Of a stretch of 64,000 bases of DNA, positions 9,262-22,302 are shown piece after piece (position 1 is the first letter of the stretch; each line of letters begins with the position of its first letter). This stretch comes from Hirsutella rhossiliensis. Taxonomy: Eukaryota > Ascomycota > Sordariomycetes > Hypocreales > Ophiocordycipitaceae. The stretch lies in contig NW_025408671.1 of the NCBI RefSeq assembly GCF_020360975.1, positions 2,852,001 through 2,916,000 on the forward strand, written 5' to 3'. A program made the translations under genes and the position numbers. The notes beneath the pieces were generated by a model. The model was not told the origin of the DNA and did not search any database. It worked only from the letters and a program-made list of their open reading frames with translations.

Positions 9262-12137
9262 TCAGTTGGTCGCGTCCGCCGCCGGCAAGGGTGGGCTGGG
9301 CCCCCTGTTTCTCCTGAAAAAGGGAAAGTCCTTGATCCTAAATCGGCTCGGCCGCTTCTTGAGCGTTTTCCCCTCGTCCCTGACCACGTTGCTGGCCGGC
9401 GACGGCTCCTCCTCTCGCTCTTCCTCCGGCCCAAACGCCGTCGTCGGAGAGCCGTGGTTGCTCGTGCTCGGGGGGGAACTGTTGGGCCCCGAGGCGCTGA
9501 GGGTGCGATCCAGCGACTCGTTGCTAACAATGCTGGTGCCCTGCGTGCTGGGTGACAGGGCCAACTTCCCCGTCATGGCGCTCGTCGCCTGCGATTGCCA
9601 GTCGCCTGCAAACGCCGCCGACGCGCTGCCCTCGGTCGTCTCGCTGCAGCGGTGGAGGCCCGAAGGCGCAGACATCTTACCGTCCGCTATGCCGTCGCCG
9701 TCGCCGCGGCTCTGGCTGTGGAGCGGATCGCTGTCGGTAGACTCCTTCACCGGGTCAACCGGCAACACCTGGCCGTTGGCCTCCTTGTAGTCACCGGTCG
9801 ACTGCGACTTGGATGGTCGCTCCGACGCACTCAACAGGGGCTGGCCGTCCCGGCGCTCGACGTCGGCCAGCACCTGTGGGGCGCCGCCGTGGCCGTTCGA
9901 CCCCACGTCCGTCTTGGGCGTGGGTTCTTCGGCCTGCCGCGGCGCCGACCCCTCGTCGTCGTCCTTGGGCTCGGGTGTAGCGCTCCTCGTTCTGGGAGAA
10001 CGCGCTCTCTCGTGGCGCAGCCGGCTTCTGGGGTCCCTCGGCTCCTTGGCCTTTTCCTCTTGCACCTTGATCTCAAACAGGCCCTTGTTGGCATCGAGCT
10101 CTTCGACCGTATACTGCATGTCCGGCAGGATGTCGGCCACACCCTGGAAAAGTGGAATGGCAAACATGTTCATGAAGCCGAGTTGAGCATTGGCCAGCGA
10201 CATCATGTCCTTTTTGGGCGGCGCCATGAGCGACGACTTGATCTGCAACTCGTCTTCCATGGATGCCTGCCTGGAGAATTCCTCCGACAGGATAAACATC
10301 CATTGCAGGGCCGTGTCGTGATGTCTCGCCTGCATTGGTCAGTCTGAGCTGTCTGCCCGCGCACGTCTCCGCAGTCATTGAACTGCCGCACTCACCACGT
10401 TGCTGATGTCTGCGCATTTGATAAGCAGCGAGCACACCAGGGCCCGGTGCTCCTCGATCTGACGCCCGTTCCAGCCATTGGTGCTGTTTTCATGTTGAAG
10501 CTTCGCCTGCAGATCGCCGAGCTTTTTCATGTAGTCGAAATGCAGCCCCATGTCGGTGGCGAGGACGGAGCTGATCATGAGGTTGCGCATCTTCCTGTCC
10601 TCAAAGACGGCGGACCAATATCGACGGAGTATCTGGGAGTAGGCGGCGCAGTGGAACGACTCGAGGACGGACCGGTCATTGTACAGCTGAGCCAGCGGCG
10701 CATTCAGGGTTGACAGGAAACCGTTGACGCCGGGGTGGCCGACGTCGTGGCCAATGGCGGTGATGAGGAGGGTCAGTGCCTCAAAAGGAGTCACCAGGTC
10801 AGCCATGGGGGATTTTTCGGGCATTAAGCCGCCTCGCTGCTGGCCGCGTTGGTCGTACGGGGGCAGGGCGGCGATCTGGACGAGGAAGCTAAAGGTGGCT
10901 TGCAGCACATCGACGACGTGGCGGAAATTGTGGTAGGGGACAAAGGTGTTGTATGCGGCGCGGCAGGCGACGAGAAAGCTTATCAGCTGGCCTAGAGGGG
11001 AGCCGTTAGCAGTGGACGGTTGGACAGGCGCTGCATGGCGTTGTCACGGCGCAGGGGGGGCTTTGCTCACCCGTGGAGATGCGCCATTGCTCGAGCTCGG
11101 GCATGGCGAGGGCGTGCTTGAAGATGAGGACGGCGCCGACGAGCAGCTCATCGTCGGAAAAGTCGTGGGCGCTAAAGTGCCAATGACCGACGGCGGCGGC
11201 GACGGCGGCCTGGCGCTCGGGCGAGACGGCAATATGGGCGCCGCGAATCTGGACGTCTTCGGTATCGAGGCGGCAGATGCCCTTCATGAGACCGGCCACC
11301 ATTTCCTCGCGCAGGTAGGCAAAGGGCTTCTGCTCGTTGACGCCGACCCAGGAGCGCTTGCGGCCCTTTGTGATTTCCATAATGGCCTGCTGCTCCCGGG
11401 CAGCGTCGCGGCGGGCCCTGTAGGCGCATATCTCGAGGGTGGCTATGCACTTGGGGCTCAGGGGGCTGATGAGGACGTCGACGGCCCCGATGTCGAGGCA
11501 CTTTCGTATCAGCGGGCGGTAGGCGTCGAGCATGCCGGGAGCGGCGAAATCGGCCTCGACGGCGCCGTCGGTCATGTGCTCGCTAGTGGCGGCGTCGTCG
11601 GTATGGGGCATGCTGATGACGGGCACGGTGACGACGAGCTTGGACACATTGCGCAGGTGCGCCTCGGTGACGAGCTTCTGCAGGAGTGTCAAGCCGTACA
11701 GCTCCTCGTCCGGGGTGCGAATGTCCATGTGGCCGGGAGGCGAGGGAAGGCCGAGGTGTGTGGACGAGGTGGCCGAGTGCGGTTGGGGATGGGGGAAGTA
11801 TTGTTCGTCGTGGGGTGTATCGAGGAGAAGTAGGGTGGGAGTCGTGTCCGTCCTCGAGTGATCTTGCAGCTGGATGAGCTTGGACAAGCAGGCTTGGCCG
11901 GAGGCGCAGACGTGAACTGCGAGCCCAGGTTAGGAGCGGGCGTCAGGGTCAGCAATCGAGGGGGTTGGACGAACCATCGCCAAAGGCATCGAGGAGCGGC
12001 TGGACCAACTGTCGGGTGTGGTCGGGTTTCCAGTCGGACGAGGGAGGCGTGGCGCCGCCGTCGGGAACGGCTTGGACGAGGCGATCGTGGCCAGCGGCAC
12101 GGTTGACGTAGACGACATGGCATGGGAGTCGGTCCAT
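9262..12137 (-). CDS. pdeH: High-affinity 3',5'-cyclic-nucleotide phosphodiesterase (PdeH/PDE2 type)
   Basis: Class I phosphodiesterase hydrolysing cAMP to AMP, the brake on cAMP/PKA signalling in fungi. Four exons: 12137-11975, 11916-11071, 10991-10396, 10329-9262, predicting 890 residues. The start MDRLPCHVVYVNRAAGHDRL resembles the usual fungal N-terminus, and the first intron joins in phase to VHVCASGQACLSKL. Metal-binding signatures are PYHNFRHVVDV (about residue 355) and ITAIGHDVGHPGVNG (about 420), followed by KCADISN and the ALQWMFILSEEF helix. The catalytic domain ends near residue 600. The remaining roughly 290 residues, from EEKAKEPRDPRSR to the end, are Ser/Pro/Glu-rich, probably disordered and a likely phosphorylation target. 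The substrate is inferred from family; PdeH-type specificity was not tested. Confidence 0.92.
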
Positions 12138-14088
12138 GGTGGCAACGAAAGGCTACCAGTCTCGCGACTGGAGCACGTTGGCCACACGGGCACGGGGGCT
12201 CGTGAGTGTCGAGAGCAGGAGGAGCAGCAGTTTTGCGCGTCCGTGTGACCAGCTCGAACCAGTCGACGGCAAGGGAAGGGAGAGGGCCTGAGGTCGGGCG
12301 CAGGCGGATAAGTGAGCAGGGGTGGCGGGTGCCGAGACGAATCGTGGTGGACGAAGCGAATTGGGGGCTCGTCGGGAGGGCGATGATGGAGTGCCGTCGG
12401 GAGGGTGAGCCGCGACTTCTCGTTGGTTGGTGTTGTTGTTGCTGCAGCGGTGGCAGACGGGAGCAGCGAGGTGGTTTGTCGGGTGAGAGATGGAGGAGAG
12501 GAGAAGAGGAAAGGCTCGTTGCGTTGCGCTGCTGCTTTGTTGGGAGAGGGGGGGGGGGAGAAGGGACGGACGGAGGAGGTGGGAATGCGCCTGCACGCAC
12601 TGGAGAGACGGCGGCTGTTGCGCAACGGCGGCGTTCCAGCACGGTAAAGCACAGGCAGGCTAAAAGATGAGGTGAAGAGTAAAAAGGAAAAAAGGGGGGC
12701 AAGAGGCACGACGCGGGCGGAGGAGGGCCGCTGTCGTCGGGTCGAGAGAGGGCGAGAGGAGAGAGGGGTGCGAGTTGAGCGCAATCATGGGTGGAAGCGA
12801 AGCTCGTCGCAGTCGAGTGGGCGGGTCGAGTGGGCGGGCGGCGACAGCGGAAGCCAGTGGCCCCGGGGATTTTGGGCCTGCTGGAGCCGGCGGGGGAGGG
12901 CGGTTCGTAGTGGGCACTGTAGCGGCCTGGGTGTGGGGGGGGGCGTTGCTTGTCAGAATGCCCATGGTGGGCTGCTACCTAAGCGCCACCAAGGCACCTC
13001 CACTGTTAGTGGCTGGCGTCCATGTCCATGGCCGTTGTCGTTCTTGGTATGGCATTAGAGGCAAGAGAATGGTTGTGTGTGGGTGTGGGAAAAGGTTACG
13101 AGGACCGAGACAGACATGGACCCCGGCTTTGCTTTTTTCGAAAGCGCAGGGGGCGCTTCCAGAATGATTGGACGGGTGGTGCAGCGAACAAGCACCGAAG
13201 CTCGATCTGCATGCAACGACTTTGCTGGACGCGGCACAGTGTCTGCGTCTAAACAGCTTTTCCTCGATCTCTTTTCCCGCAAAAAAAAGAGGAGTCGAAA
13301 GCGGCTCCAGCGGAATGCCAAGGCACTCACGAACCCGGACGTCGAAAGGAAAAGGATAATCGGACTCCCGGATCTGGCGGGAGATCTTTTGATTCGACTC
13401 TTCGCATGCTTTGGTACTCGGCAGGTTGCTCGCCGTCACGGTCCTTGCCCGAAGCAAGTCAAGGGCATTTCCGAAAGCTTCGTCTCCTTTGCTCCGGCTG
13501 GCAGCCCTGCGGACCGGACCCGTTCAGGCAGGGGAGGCCCAGTTATTGCTGCCGTTGTATGAAAATTAGACGTCTTGGCGGGCAATGCGTGCCGACTGCC
13601 TACCCGAGCAATCCACTACAGTGGATGTCGACGCTTCGGATCAGAGAATCATCAAGCGATGATGATGCCCCTATCGCAACAGTCCCCGGGACGCGTGGGT
13701 GAGTGGGAGAGCGAGCGATGGAGCCGCTGTGCTTATGTATAACGAGAGATAACGAGAGATAACGAGAGAGCTTATTAACCTTGGGCATTCTGGCCTCTAA
13801 ACCTCTAAACCAAACAAGGTACGGTATCTGCCTAAACAAGCTAGCCCACCACTTGCCGTACGTAAGCTCCCAGAGCAGAGTGGAGCGAAGCTTGTCGTCT
13901 CGAGGCAGTCTGTGTGCCACAACGTTTCCCCCTCCTCCTTTTTCCCCTCACTCTTTGCCTACTGATACTGTATCATGGTGACATGGTGAGACTTGGTCTC
14001 TCTGTCCCCCGCTCTCTCTCTCCGTGCCTGTGAATGCAATAACAACAAAAAGGAATTTGCAAAGCGTCCGTCACTGCAGCCAGCGCGC

Positions 14089-14173
14089 ACAGGCACAGGC
14101 ACAGGCTCAGGCACAGGCACAGGCTCAGGCACAGGCTCGGGCTCCCGCTCAGGCTCAGGCTCAGGCTCAGGCA
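14089..14173. repeat. CAGGCA/CAGGCT hexamer repeat
   Basis: About 14 imperfect copies of a CAGGCW hexamer. A second related block, CACCGG/CACCAG-rich, lies at 14203-14257. Confidence 0.9.
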
Positions 14174-14202
14174 CACGCCATCGGCACCATCGGCACAAAA
14201 CA

Positions 14203-14257
14203 TCAGCACCGGCACCAGCACCGGCACCAGCATCGGCACCAGCATCGGCACCAGCAC
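14203..14257. repeat. Imperfect GGCACCAGCAYC repeat
   Basis: Tandem 6- and 12-bp units of the GCACCAGCATCG type, just downstream of the CAGGCW block. Confidence 0.85.
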
Positions 14258-15070
14258 TGAACCATCATCGTCTGCGGCGCCTTCGGGATCAAGCAGCGTC
14301 TCGTCTCGTCTGGGTCCCGGATCCGGGCCTCCTCTGTGTCCTGGGCCAATCACGGCTCTCGCGTTGCCGACCATTCCGTCATCATCATCATCTGACAGCC
14401 TCTCTTGCCTCTCCCCCTCTTTCTTCCCCCCCCGCCATCCTTGCTCCCCCACAAATTCTTTTTTTGACTCTGGCCTAGGAACTGACCTACTCTACTGTAT
14501 CTGCTTCAGAGACGAGCACGATACCCCAACACGGAGCACAGCCCGTCGTTAGCACGCACCTAAATTCGACCTCGCCAAACAACCCTCCTTTAGGGCCGCC
14601 ACTGCACGGACACACACTCATCACACTGTAGGTCGAGGCTTGTGCTGCCGTGCCCAAAGGCAGTCTAGGCAAGGCCTTGCACCTCGAAAACGCACCGGTG
14701 GATGATCACCACCGCTTACCTTTGCTAACTTGGGTCTTTTGCCTCTGCTACCGCTGCAACTGACATCCACCCGTCTCAAACGCAAAAAAGGGACCGTCTC
14801 CAGCGCCTTCTCATGGTGCGCGCAAACGGAAGAGCACAAGTATCCTCCTTGTACCTTCCCCGGGGCCCACTTTATAGAAGCCTGCTAGGCACATATCCGT
14901 AGGTACGTACCCAGTCCACCCACGCCACGCACCCTGGTGGGGACGCCCGCTTCTGGACGTCTTCCAGAACATGCCGTCGAAGCCTTCCATCACGCCTCTT
15001 CCAACCGCCCAACCACAAAAAAAAACGCCGGCCCAGATGCCGACATGAACTGAAGCAGAGAACAAAGTAC

Positions 15071-15151
15071 AAAGAGGAAAGAAGATGAAGAAGAAGAAGA
15101 AATTTAAGAAGAGAGAAAGAGAGAAAGAAAGAGAGAGAGAGAAAGAATAAA
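15071..15151. repeat. Homopurine (GA/GAA) tract
   Basis: About 80 bp of almost pure A/G (GAAGAAGAAG and GAGAGAAAGA units), giving a polypyrimidine tract on the strand of the flanking genes. Confidence 0.9.
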
Positions 15152-15804
15152 GGTCCTGTCCACCGTCCCCTCACCCCAAACCAAGAGAAAAAGAAGAAGA
15201 GCGAAATCCTCAGTCAGTCACAGGATACGTCCATGGCGCTTCTAGTCGGTCTCAGATGACACACAAGTCTGTCGTACAACAACACAACACGCTCGCCTAC
15301 ATTCCACCTTGTCTTACTGTACCACACAGCAAGCCGCAATAAATCCGAAGGACCAAATCCTCTCGTCCTCTTGCCCAACGTAGCCTCTCCAAGACACATC
15401 GTCCTCTCCATTCCTTGTGCGCCATCCGGGTCGCGCCGCTCCCTCATGCTGCACATCTGCAAATCCACACCTCCTTTCCAGACCACCACACATGGTCACG
15501 CAATCATCGAGCTCACAAGTAAGTGTACAACATGTATTCCCATGCCCGCGCCCGCTCCCCTATCCGCACATCTCATGCAGCCGTGCCTGCATCCATCCGC
15601 CTGTGCATACACGAGCGCCCGGGCCGGCTTCTATTCCTATCTACATCAACTCTCGCCTGCGCTGTTCTCGCCCTTTCGTCGCTCGGCTCCCTTCTCTACT
15701 AGGTCCCTGTCCAGCCATCGGTTTGCCGAGTCCAATTCGATCGAGCCATGGATACCAGTCAACACTCGCTTCTCCCACTTGCCTTTCCTCACAGCACATT
15801 CCCC

Positions 15805-18800
15805 TCACTGGCTGCGGCCTGCCTTGTCGCCCTCCAAGTGAATTTCGGCCACCTCGTCCGAGTCACCCTCACTGCCTGTCCGCGCCGGCACCGCAATCAC
15901 GCCCTGGCCCTCCCACGCGGCCTTGTCTTCGACTGTCACGCTCGACGCCATGTCGGTGTCCTGCTCCACCAAGTCCCGTCCTCGCTCGTCGCCCGACGAG
16001 TCGAACTGGGCATCGTCGCTGCCACACTCGCCCCCCGTCGACGCTCCGGCCCCACGCGAGCCCAGCCCGTTAAAGTTCCACCCCTGCGTCATGTCCAGAG
16101 ACTTTGACTCCAGAGGTTGGCACGTGCTCGAGACTTCCGCTCCGTCGCCCTCTATGCTTCGACGGATCGTCTTGTCGTAGGCCGGCAGTTCCTCGTCGTC
16201 GGGCCTCGAGTCCTGTCCGTTGGCAGGCTTGGCCGTTTGGCCACCGTCCTCGCCCGATTCAGCGTTCTCGTAGTCAGATCCGTACGTTTCCTTGTCGTAC
16301 TTGTCCAAGATCTCGGCGAACCGCGGCCCTCCCAGGGGGGCACTGGACCGTCGACGGTAAAAGAGCAGATAGGCGGCACTCGTGACAACCGACGTGGGAT
16401 CCAACACGACATGCACCGACGAGTCTGCCTCAAGAGTTAGCGAGCGCGGCCTTTGCGGCATGCATGCACGGGCTGCCACGTACCATTGAAACTGTACCAG
16501 CGTCCATCCACAAAGTTCTTGGCGTAGGCAGTGTAGTGGCCTCCGCCAAGTCCTCCGTAGTGGTCGTCGACGGCAATCAAATCGTACACCTCAACCTTGC
16601 CGTCGTCCTTTTCAATCACTCTCGAGGTGAGGTCCAGACTCTCAATCGGGAAGTCGACCAGCACATCCAGCTTGTCGCGGCGCCACCCAGAGCTACTAAA
16701 CCGCTTTAGGTGCGCAACCAGGATATCCGGCGTCTTCCACAGGTCAAACTTTTTGCTCGCTCGTCGGTGCTCCTTGCACCGTGGACAGTACCACATGTCC
16801 TGCTCCGACAGGACCTCTGCCCGCTCAAACTCGTCGAGACACTCCTCCAAGGTGATGCCTCTGGATCTGCGCGTCTGTCGTCTTTTCTGGTTGGCCTTGA
16901 GGGCGGGGTCGTGCAGTGTCTCGAGGTCCGCAAACGTTTTCCCGCCTCGGGCAGCATCGAAGCGTCTCGTGTTGCCAAAGACCATCTCCCAAGCCTCTTC
17001 GCTCCAGTCCACTGTGATTCCCTCGTAGAGGCGGACCAGCGGCCCGCCGTCGGCGACTGCGGCAGGCATGGGCTGCGGGCTGACGGCGGGGGGCATACGC
17101 TGTTGGTTTTTGCCGCCCCGCATCTGCTTGTCGCGGCGCTTATTGCCCTTTTTACTGTACGTCTTGTGGCCCTTGAACTTCTTGCGGCCGCCGGCCCCGA
17201 ACTTTGGGTGCTGTCGCCCTGGTCGAGCCGAAAACTGCAGAGCTGTCAGTAAGCCTGTGCCAAGCTCTTCAAGCTCTGACCCGAATGGCGAGCATACCCT
17301 GGCGGCCGGGGAGGCATCCTCATCGCTTGACTCCTCCGTCATGCGCGTCTGGGGTGTTTCTGATCGTTTCTCGTCTTCGTTGCTGCTGTCCTCGTTGCCC
17401 GAAAGGGTGCTATCAAGACTCTCGGGGCTGGCTTGATCCACCTCCTTCAGGTCAGGGACGCGATCGGATAGCTTTGGCAACGCACATGCGTTGTCGACGT
17501 TGGACCACCCCGTCGGGACAGTACCGTCCGTGTCGCTTCTAAAGTAGCAGAGCTCAAAGAGGTTCTGCAGTTCCGGGTCGAGGAAATTGTCCGGGTTGGT
17601 AAACTTGGGGCGGCGTGCGTTGAAACGCTTGAGGACTCTGGACTGCGCGCCGAGATTGCCGTGCGCGTCCCTCATGGTGATGTCGACCATGTCCTCCTCG
17701 CCCTCCACCGAGCAAGCAGCCACTTTGCTGTCCCCCGAAGAATCAGCGTCCGAGGCTGTGGTGAGAACCATGTCACCATCCACAAAATCCGCGTGTCCGT
17801 TCGCGTCAGGTGTATCGGCGAGCTTGGACCACGTGGAAAAGGTGGCAACCTTCTCGAGCACTTTGCGCCGTATCGAGTCGAGGCTCGACGCCTCCTTGCG
17901 GTTCAAGGTGATGAAGTGAGGAGGAGAAACTCCGTCAAAACCTCGCCCGAGCAGCTGCGGCCGGCGATGGAGAACGGGAATAACCATGATCTCGCATTGC
18001 TCGTCGTCGGACTCGACCGAATCCAGAGGCGAGTCGACGTCCAGCATGGATCGATACTTTTTTCGCGGTGTCTTGCACGGCCAGTTCGTCGGGACGGCCT
18101 CCAACTCATGCATCGTCGGCGTATCCGTCTGCGAGATCTCCTCGGAAATGTCCTGGTGGTTGTCGTACATTTTAAAGAACCGATCCTTGAACTCCTCGGA
18201 TCCCATCAATCGCTCTATGGGGACACCAGTTCGGTCCGATATATACAGCTTAAGGCGTTCGACTGAGCTGTGTTTCGGCAGTTCCACCTCGATCTTAACG
18301 GGGATATCATTGAGCGGAAAGAATTTGACTGCCTTGGTCCACATGTCCTCCATCGGTAAGGGCAGTGTCAAGTTGTTGAAGGGATCAAACGTGATGCTGA
18401 TCTTGCCGCACTCGGGACACCTCAATGTCGATTTATACATTCCGGTAAACAGATCGGCAATGACAGAGTCGTCCCGCCGGCGAGTGATGTCCCATACCTT
18501 GTCGGCCATTTCCCGTATCGCCTCCGGGTTGTGGACCATGTCGTCAGTGGAATCGGGCTTCTCAATGTAGGGTTTCTTCTTGATACGGCTCAGATCTTCC
18601 TGAAGGGCGTCGAGGAGGAAGCCGAGAAACTCCTGAGAGTCCTGTTGGCCCCATCCCGAGAACGTGGGGCGACATCGGCCAACTGTGGACTTGAATTCGC
18701 GAGGGTTCACGGTGCTTCTCCCTTCATCGTACACCTCCCTTAAAAGGTTGCCATAAGCTACCGCCACTCTGCCCTCGTAGCCCAGAACGTTTGTTTCGTT

Positions 18801-20763
18801 GATCTCGGGGAGGTGTGACTCGGTTAAGAAGTACTTGGATAGTTCCTCCACGCTTCGGACGCATTGCAGGGCCGAGTTCATGTAGCAGGTGTTTCCAAGG
18901 TTGTGCAAGCCCACGGCCCCGGTGTTTCGGCCGAGCCGCTTCTTTTGGGCTCGACCGCGAGTTAGAGGGCCGTCACGAGACGGGCTGCTCCTATTGCTGT
19001 TAGCCTTGGAGGATAGAGCTGCCATGTTGATTCTTGACGGGATAGACTTTTCGGTAATCTTTTCTCGGCCGGTGTAACTGCTGACCCAGTAGCTGCCAAT
19101 GGACTCGTCAATGACGAGCGTCTGGTTGGTGGTCAGATGGTAGTGCTGGAGAGTCGTTTGGCCATTGAATTTTTCGTTGGCCGTCTGGTCCGCCAGCTGA
19201 ACCGCGATTTTCAAGTCTCGAACGTGAGAAAAGGTTGCAATATCCAGCAAGAGACTTGGCCACGCATGCTGGGAATGGTTCGAGTTTGGTCCTTGCCGTC
19301 CGGGAGAGTCCGGGGGCGTGAGAGTCGAGTGTGACTCGGAGGGACCGCTGATTGCCGGTAGCTCTGGAGGAATCGTGAACAGGCGAACCTTGCGGTCCAT
19401 GGGGATGCCTGTGAGAGCCTTGAGATCTTTGAGGAAGGTCTGGGCGTGGGCGGTGGAGCTCCTGGCGAGAACGAGGGGTGGCGGGTTTCGGGCCTTGAGC
19501 GACTGCTCTATCGGCAAGGGGCTGACTTCCGACCAGAGTCGATAAACGCGGAAGACGGGCGGATGGAACTCGTACATGATGTTGGGTGGGTCTTGTTTGC
19601 TGTCGGCGGTATTGACGGCAATGCGAACAATCGGGGCTTGGCCGTCTTTGATGCCATACCAGTCCATGACCAGCTTCCACGCGTCGTCAGGAAACAACTC
19701 GAAAGATTCGAGGCCGGCTCCAGGCTTGAGGCACACAAAGCGCGTGCCGCTGGGATCTTTGATGACCTCGCCAATTATATCGGAGTTGTCGACGGGGCCC
19801 AGGGAAACCTCGGCGGAGCTCGCCTTGGGCGCCTTGGGATCGGGGCGCAGTGCAAGCGCCTGGCTCATCCAGGATCGCGATACCAAGTATGCCACGCTGC
19901 CTTCTTTGACTGGAGCTTCCGCAAAGGCCTTGAGCAGTATCTCAATGATCTTGACTTGCTCCGACAGGGGAGGAGGAGCTGTTGTCGCTCGTGTCAGGTA
20001 CGTTTCTGGACAATACAAGGAACAAAGGAAGGGGAGTCTGGATGTGGTACGTACGTTGAGAAGAGGCGTTTTCGGCGGCGCCATGGCCATTCGTCTCGGT
20101 GGCATCGACGCTCATGTCGCGAGGGAGGCTGTCTACCGACTCATTGCCGCGATCTGTGGTCTGAGACTTGACCATGTCTACGTCGCCGTTCTTGGCAGCA
20201 GCGTCTGTTTCGGAATCCATGCCCGAGGCGCGTCGTTTGAGCGGAGATGACGAGCGGCGAGGCAGGTCGTCATCGCCATTCATAATGGCCGCCCGTCTTG
20301 AGACTCGAAAGGGAGACTGGCTTCTGGCCTGGTTGAGCGCAGGACCAGCCTCGTCACCTCCTCTGTCGCTGTCGAGGGAGAGCTCAGCGTAGGCCGAGGC
20401 ACAGGGGGACGAGGCCACTGAGGAGGCGTATTCGGCGGAAACGAGGGACGAGGCCTGGGTTTGCAGCCGCGGGGGCAGGCTGGAGGCGGGGAGCGAGTCG
20501 GCGCGGAGGTAGAGAGGCGTACTGAGCCCAGAGGCTGCCGACGGAGCGGAGAAGGAAAGAGCTTGGTCGTCGTCGGGCTCGCACGAGGGCAAGGCGGTGT
20601 CGGGAGAGGGAGAGCTGGAAGGGTCTAGGTCCCTGGATGAGGGCGGCCGGGCAAGCTTTCTCTTCTTTGAGGAAGACGTCTTGACAGTGAGCTGCCCGGG
20701 CAGCTCGGAGGCAAAACTAGGGTCGTCGGCGAATCGAGCGAGGGGGTCGACAAACGGCGGCAA
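15805..20763 (-). CDS. ubp12: Ubiquitin carboxyl-terminal hydrolase, Ubp12/USP15 type
   Basis: Cysteine protease removing ubiquitin from substrates. Three exons (20763-20055, 20005-16484, 16424-15805) give 1616 residues. The first 236 residues are a Ser/Pro-rich disordered leader from MPPFVDPLARF. A DUSP domain follows (about 237-345; VAYLVSRSWM, FELFPDDAWKLVMDWYGI), then a ubiquitin-like segment. The USP core has its Cys box GLHNLGNTCYMNSALQC near residue 609, with a long acidic insertion before the second half. That half contains YCPRCKEHRRASKKFDLWKTP and the His box GGHYTAYAKNF near 1391. The short middle intron joins SFNG to DSSVHVV, and the last exon completes the domain (YLLFYRRR) plus an acidic tail. 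DUSP plus a split USP domain matches Ubp12/USP4/USP15. In yeasts Ubp12 works with the COP9 signalosome/cullin pathway; that role here is inferred. Confidence 0.93.
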
Positions 20764-21520
20764 CGTCGCATTAAACTGGCGCGTCTGTGCTCAACGAGTA
20801 AACGGTAGCAGCGTTTGTGACAATGAAACAGACACAAAGGCAGCCAAGCATGACACAGCGAGGCCAGCAGGAGAGGGAGGCTGCGATGGGGGAGGGCTGG
20901 CCCAGCACGCACGCCGGGGAGCGCGGCGTCGTCGCAAAGGGTGGAGGGACCAGGTAACGGGGGAAGAGGGAAAAAAAGAGAATTGAGAAGAGGCGTCACT
21001 CGGCCGTGAATCAGGGTCGCGGCACCGAGCGTCAGCGAAGGGCGATCCGCTTCTCACGAGGAGCGAGAAGACGTTTCTACAGCAGGTGTGTCGGCGAGTC
21101 GTCTGCAGGTCGTCCCTTCTTGCCCGTCTCGAAAATCAATCTCCCGGCGGGCGGGCAGGCAGCAGCAGGCAAAGTCGGATGGAGGGTTTCAAGCCCGAGT
21201 TCCAGGGCTGCAAGCACGAGGTACAGTACCTCGTCTCCAGCCGTTACCTGGTCGATGCCGGCATTCCACCAGGCCAGGTACTCGTGGCGGCGCCTGCGGT
21301 ACAAGGCCAATTCTCGACGCTACCTCGCGCCTAGCTGGCAGCTACTGCTAATGGGATCCTCGAGACAAGTCCAGAGTGTCCAAGCTTAGGTGCTCTGCTG
21401 CCCTAGCTCAGTACCTCGGCGGGCATAATTATGTACTCGCTGCACTCAGGAAAGGCCCTGTGCGTGCTCCGTGCCAAGTACCTGTCCAGGCTGTCTCAGG
21501 TACATACATACACTTGAATT

Positions 21521-21551
21521 AGTACATACTACCTAGGTACCTAGGTAGTAC
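21521..21551. repeat. Palindromic TACCTAGGTA repeat
   Basis: A 31-bp near-perfect palindrome of TACTACCTAGGTAC words; the same family as 2441-2511. Confidence 0.8.
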
Positions 21552-21905
21552 ACTTGGCTGGCTGCCCTGCCTTATCTCCAAATACAGGCATTCAATTGAC
21601 GCGGATAGTCTCATCGGAAATAAACCCCATCTCGTCGTCTGCCCCCTGGCTACCCGGGCACGGTACGTGGAGCGGCCAGCTCGGAGCACTGCAAGAAACC
21701 TTTGGACTGGTGCGACGGGCCCCCCCGAATATTTTTTTAGCCTTGGCTTGCGCAGACATCTCGCACTCGCGGCTCCACAGCCGTCTCTCTCAGAGTCTAA
21801 AATTGCGGAGGCGTCTATTAAGTCGTAGCCGACGATGGCAACGATGAGGTAATCACGCTGGTGCTGACTCATCCAGGCCTTCATCTACCTTCATTCTGGT
21901 GCCTA

Positions 21906-21938
21906 TAGGTAAGGTACCTAGGTAGGTAACTACCTTAC
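21906..21938. repeat. Palindromic GTACCTAGGTAG repeat
   Basis: GGTAAGGTACCTAGGTAGG followed by TAACTACC; an imperfect palindrome of the same word family. Confidence 0.8.
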
Positions 21939-22302
21939 GATGCTCAAAACGTCCAACTTTCGCCATGCACCATCATCAGTCATCCATGAGTTCATATCCA
22001 GCTGCAATTAGACGGCCAGTGGCCTCGTCGCTAATATACCAGGTCTGGGCAATGCCAACCCGTCAGTCTCGTCTAGGCTCTACCGTCCTCAAATCCTCTG
22101 ATGTATGGTCTCTCGCCGTCTTCTTCGTCCTTTTCACACTGCCTGGTTCTCCTGGCCCCTACCGAGGCGGCATGCCACTCTTAAAATGTTTCTCAACCGG
22201 CCCTTCCGCGGGAATATCTCCGCCGAGCTGACTCCCTCTTCCGCTCAGCACCTCAGCCCATCACAACGGACATACATGACCCGTCCACGCCCATCAACCT
22301 GC

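Larger units (their letters stand above)
12138..15804. other. Long spacer: phosphodiesterase 5' region and deubiquitinase 3' region
   Basis: 3.7 kb with no supported gene. The first 700 bp upstream of the phosphodiesterase start are pyrimidine-rich on its coding strand, including an 11-G run on the plus strand near 12549-12559. The rest carries hexamer repeats (14089-14257) and a purine tract (15071-15151). Short open frames here are not conserved-looking. Confidence 0.6.
20764..22302. other. Spacer between the deubiquitinase and Ste23 genes
   Basis: Contains the deubiquitinase promoter and the Ste23 3' region. Two CCTAGG-type palindromic repeats (21521-21551, 21906-21938) lie within it. No supported gene. 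Confidence 0.6.

Noticed and set aside
9595..10347. 250-codon plus-strand open frame
   Set aside because: Lies antisense to the phosphodiesterase C-terminal exon, whose sense frame is recognisable.
14083..14260. Regular short repeats resembling a CRISPR array
   Set aside because: Contiguous 6-12 bp tandem units without spacers in a eukaryotic genome; simple repeat.
21519..21884. 121-codon minus-strand open frame
   Set aside because: No recognisable motif, overlaps a palindromic repeat, and lacks a plausible promoter or splice context.
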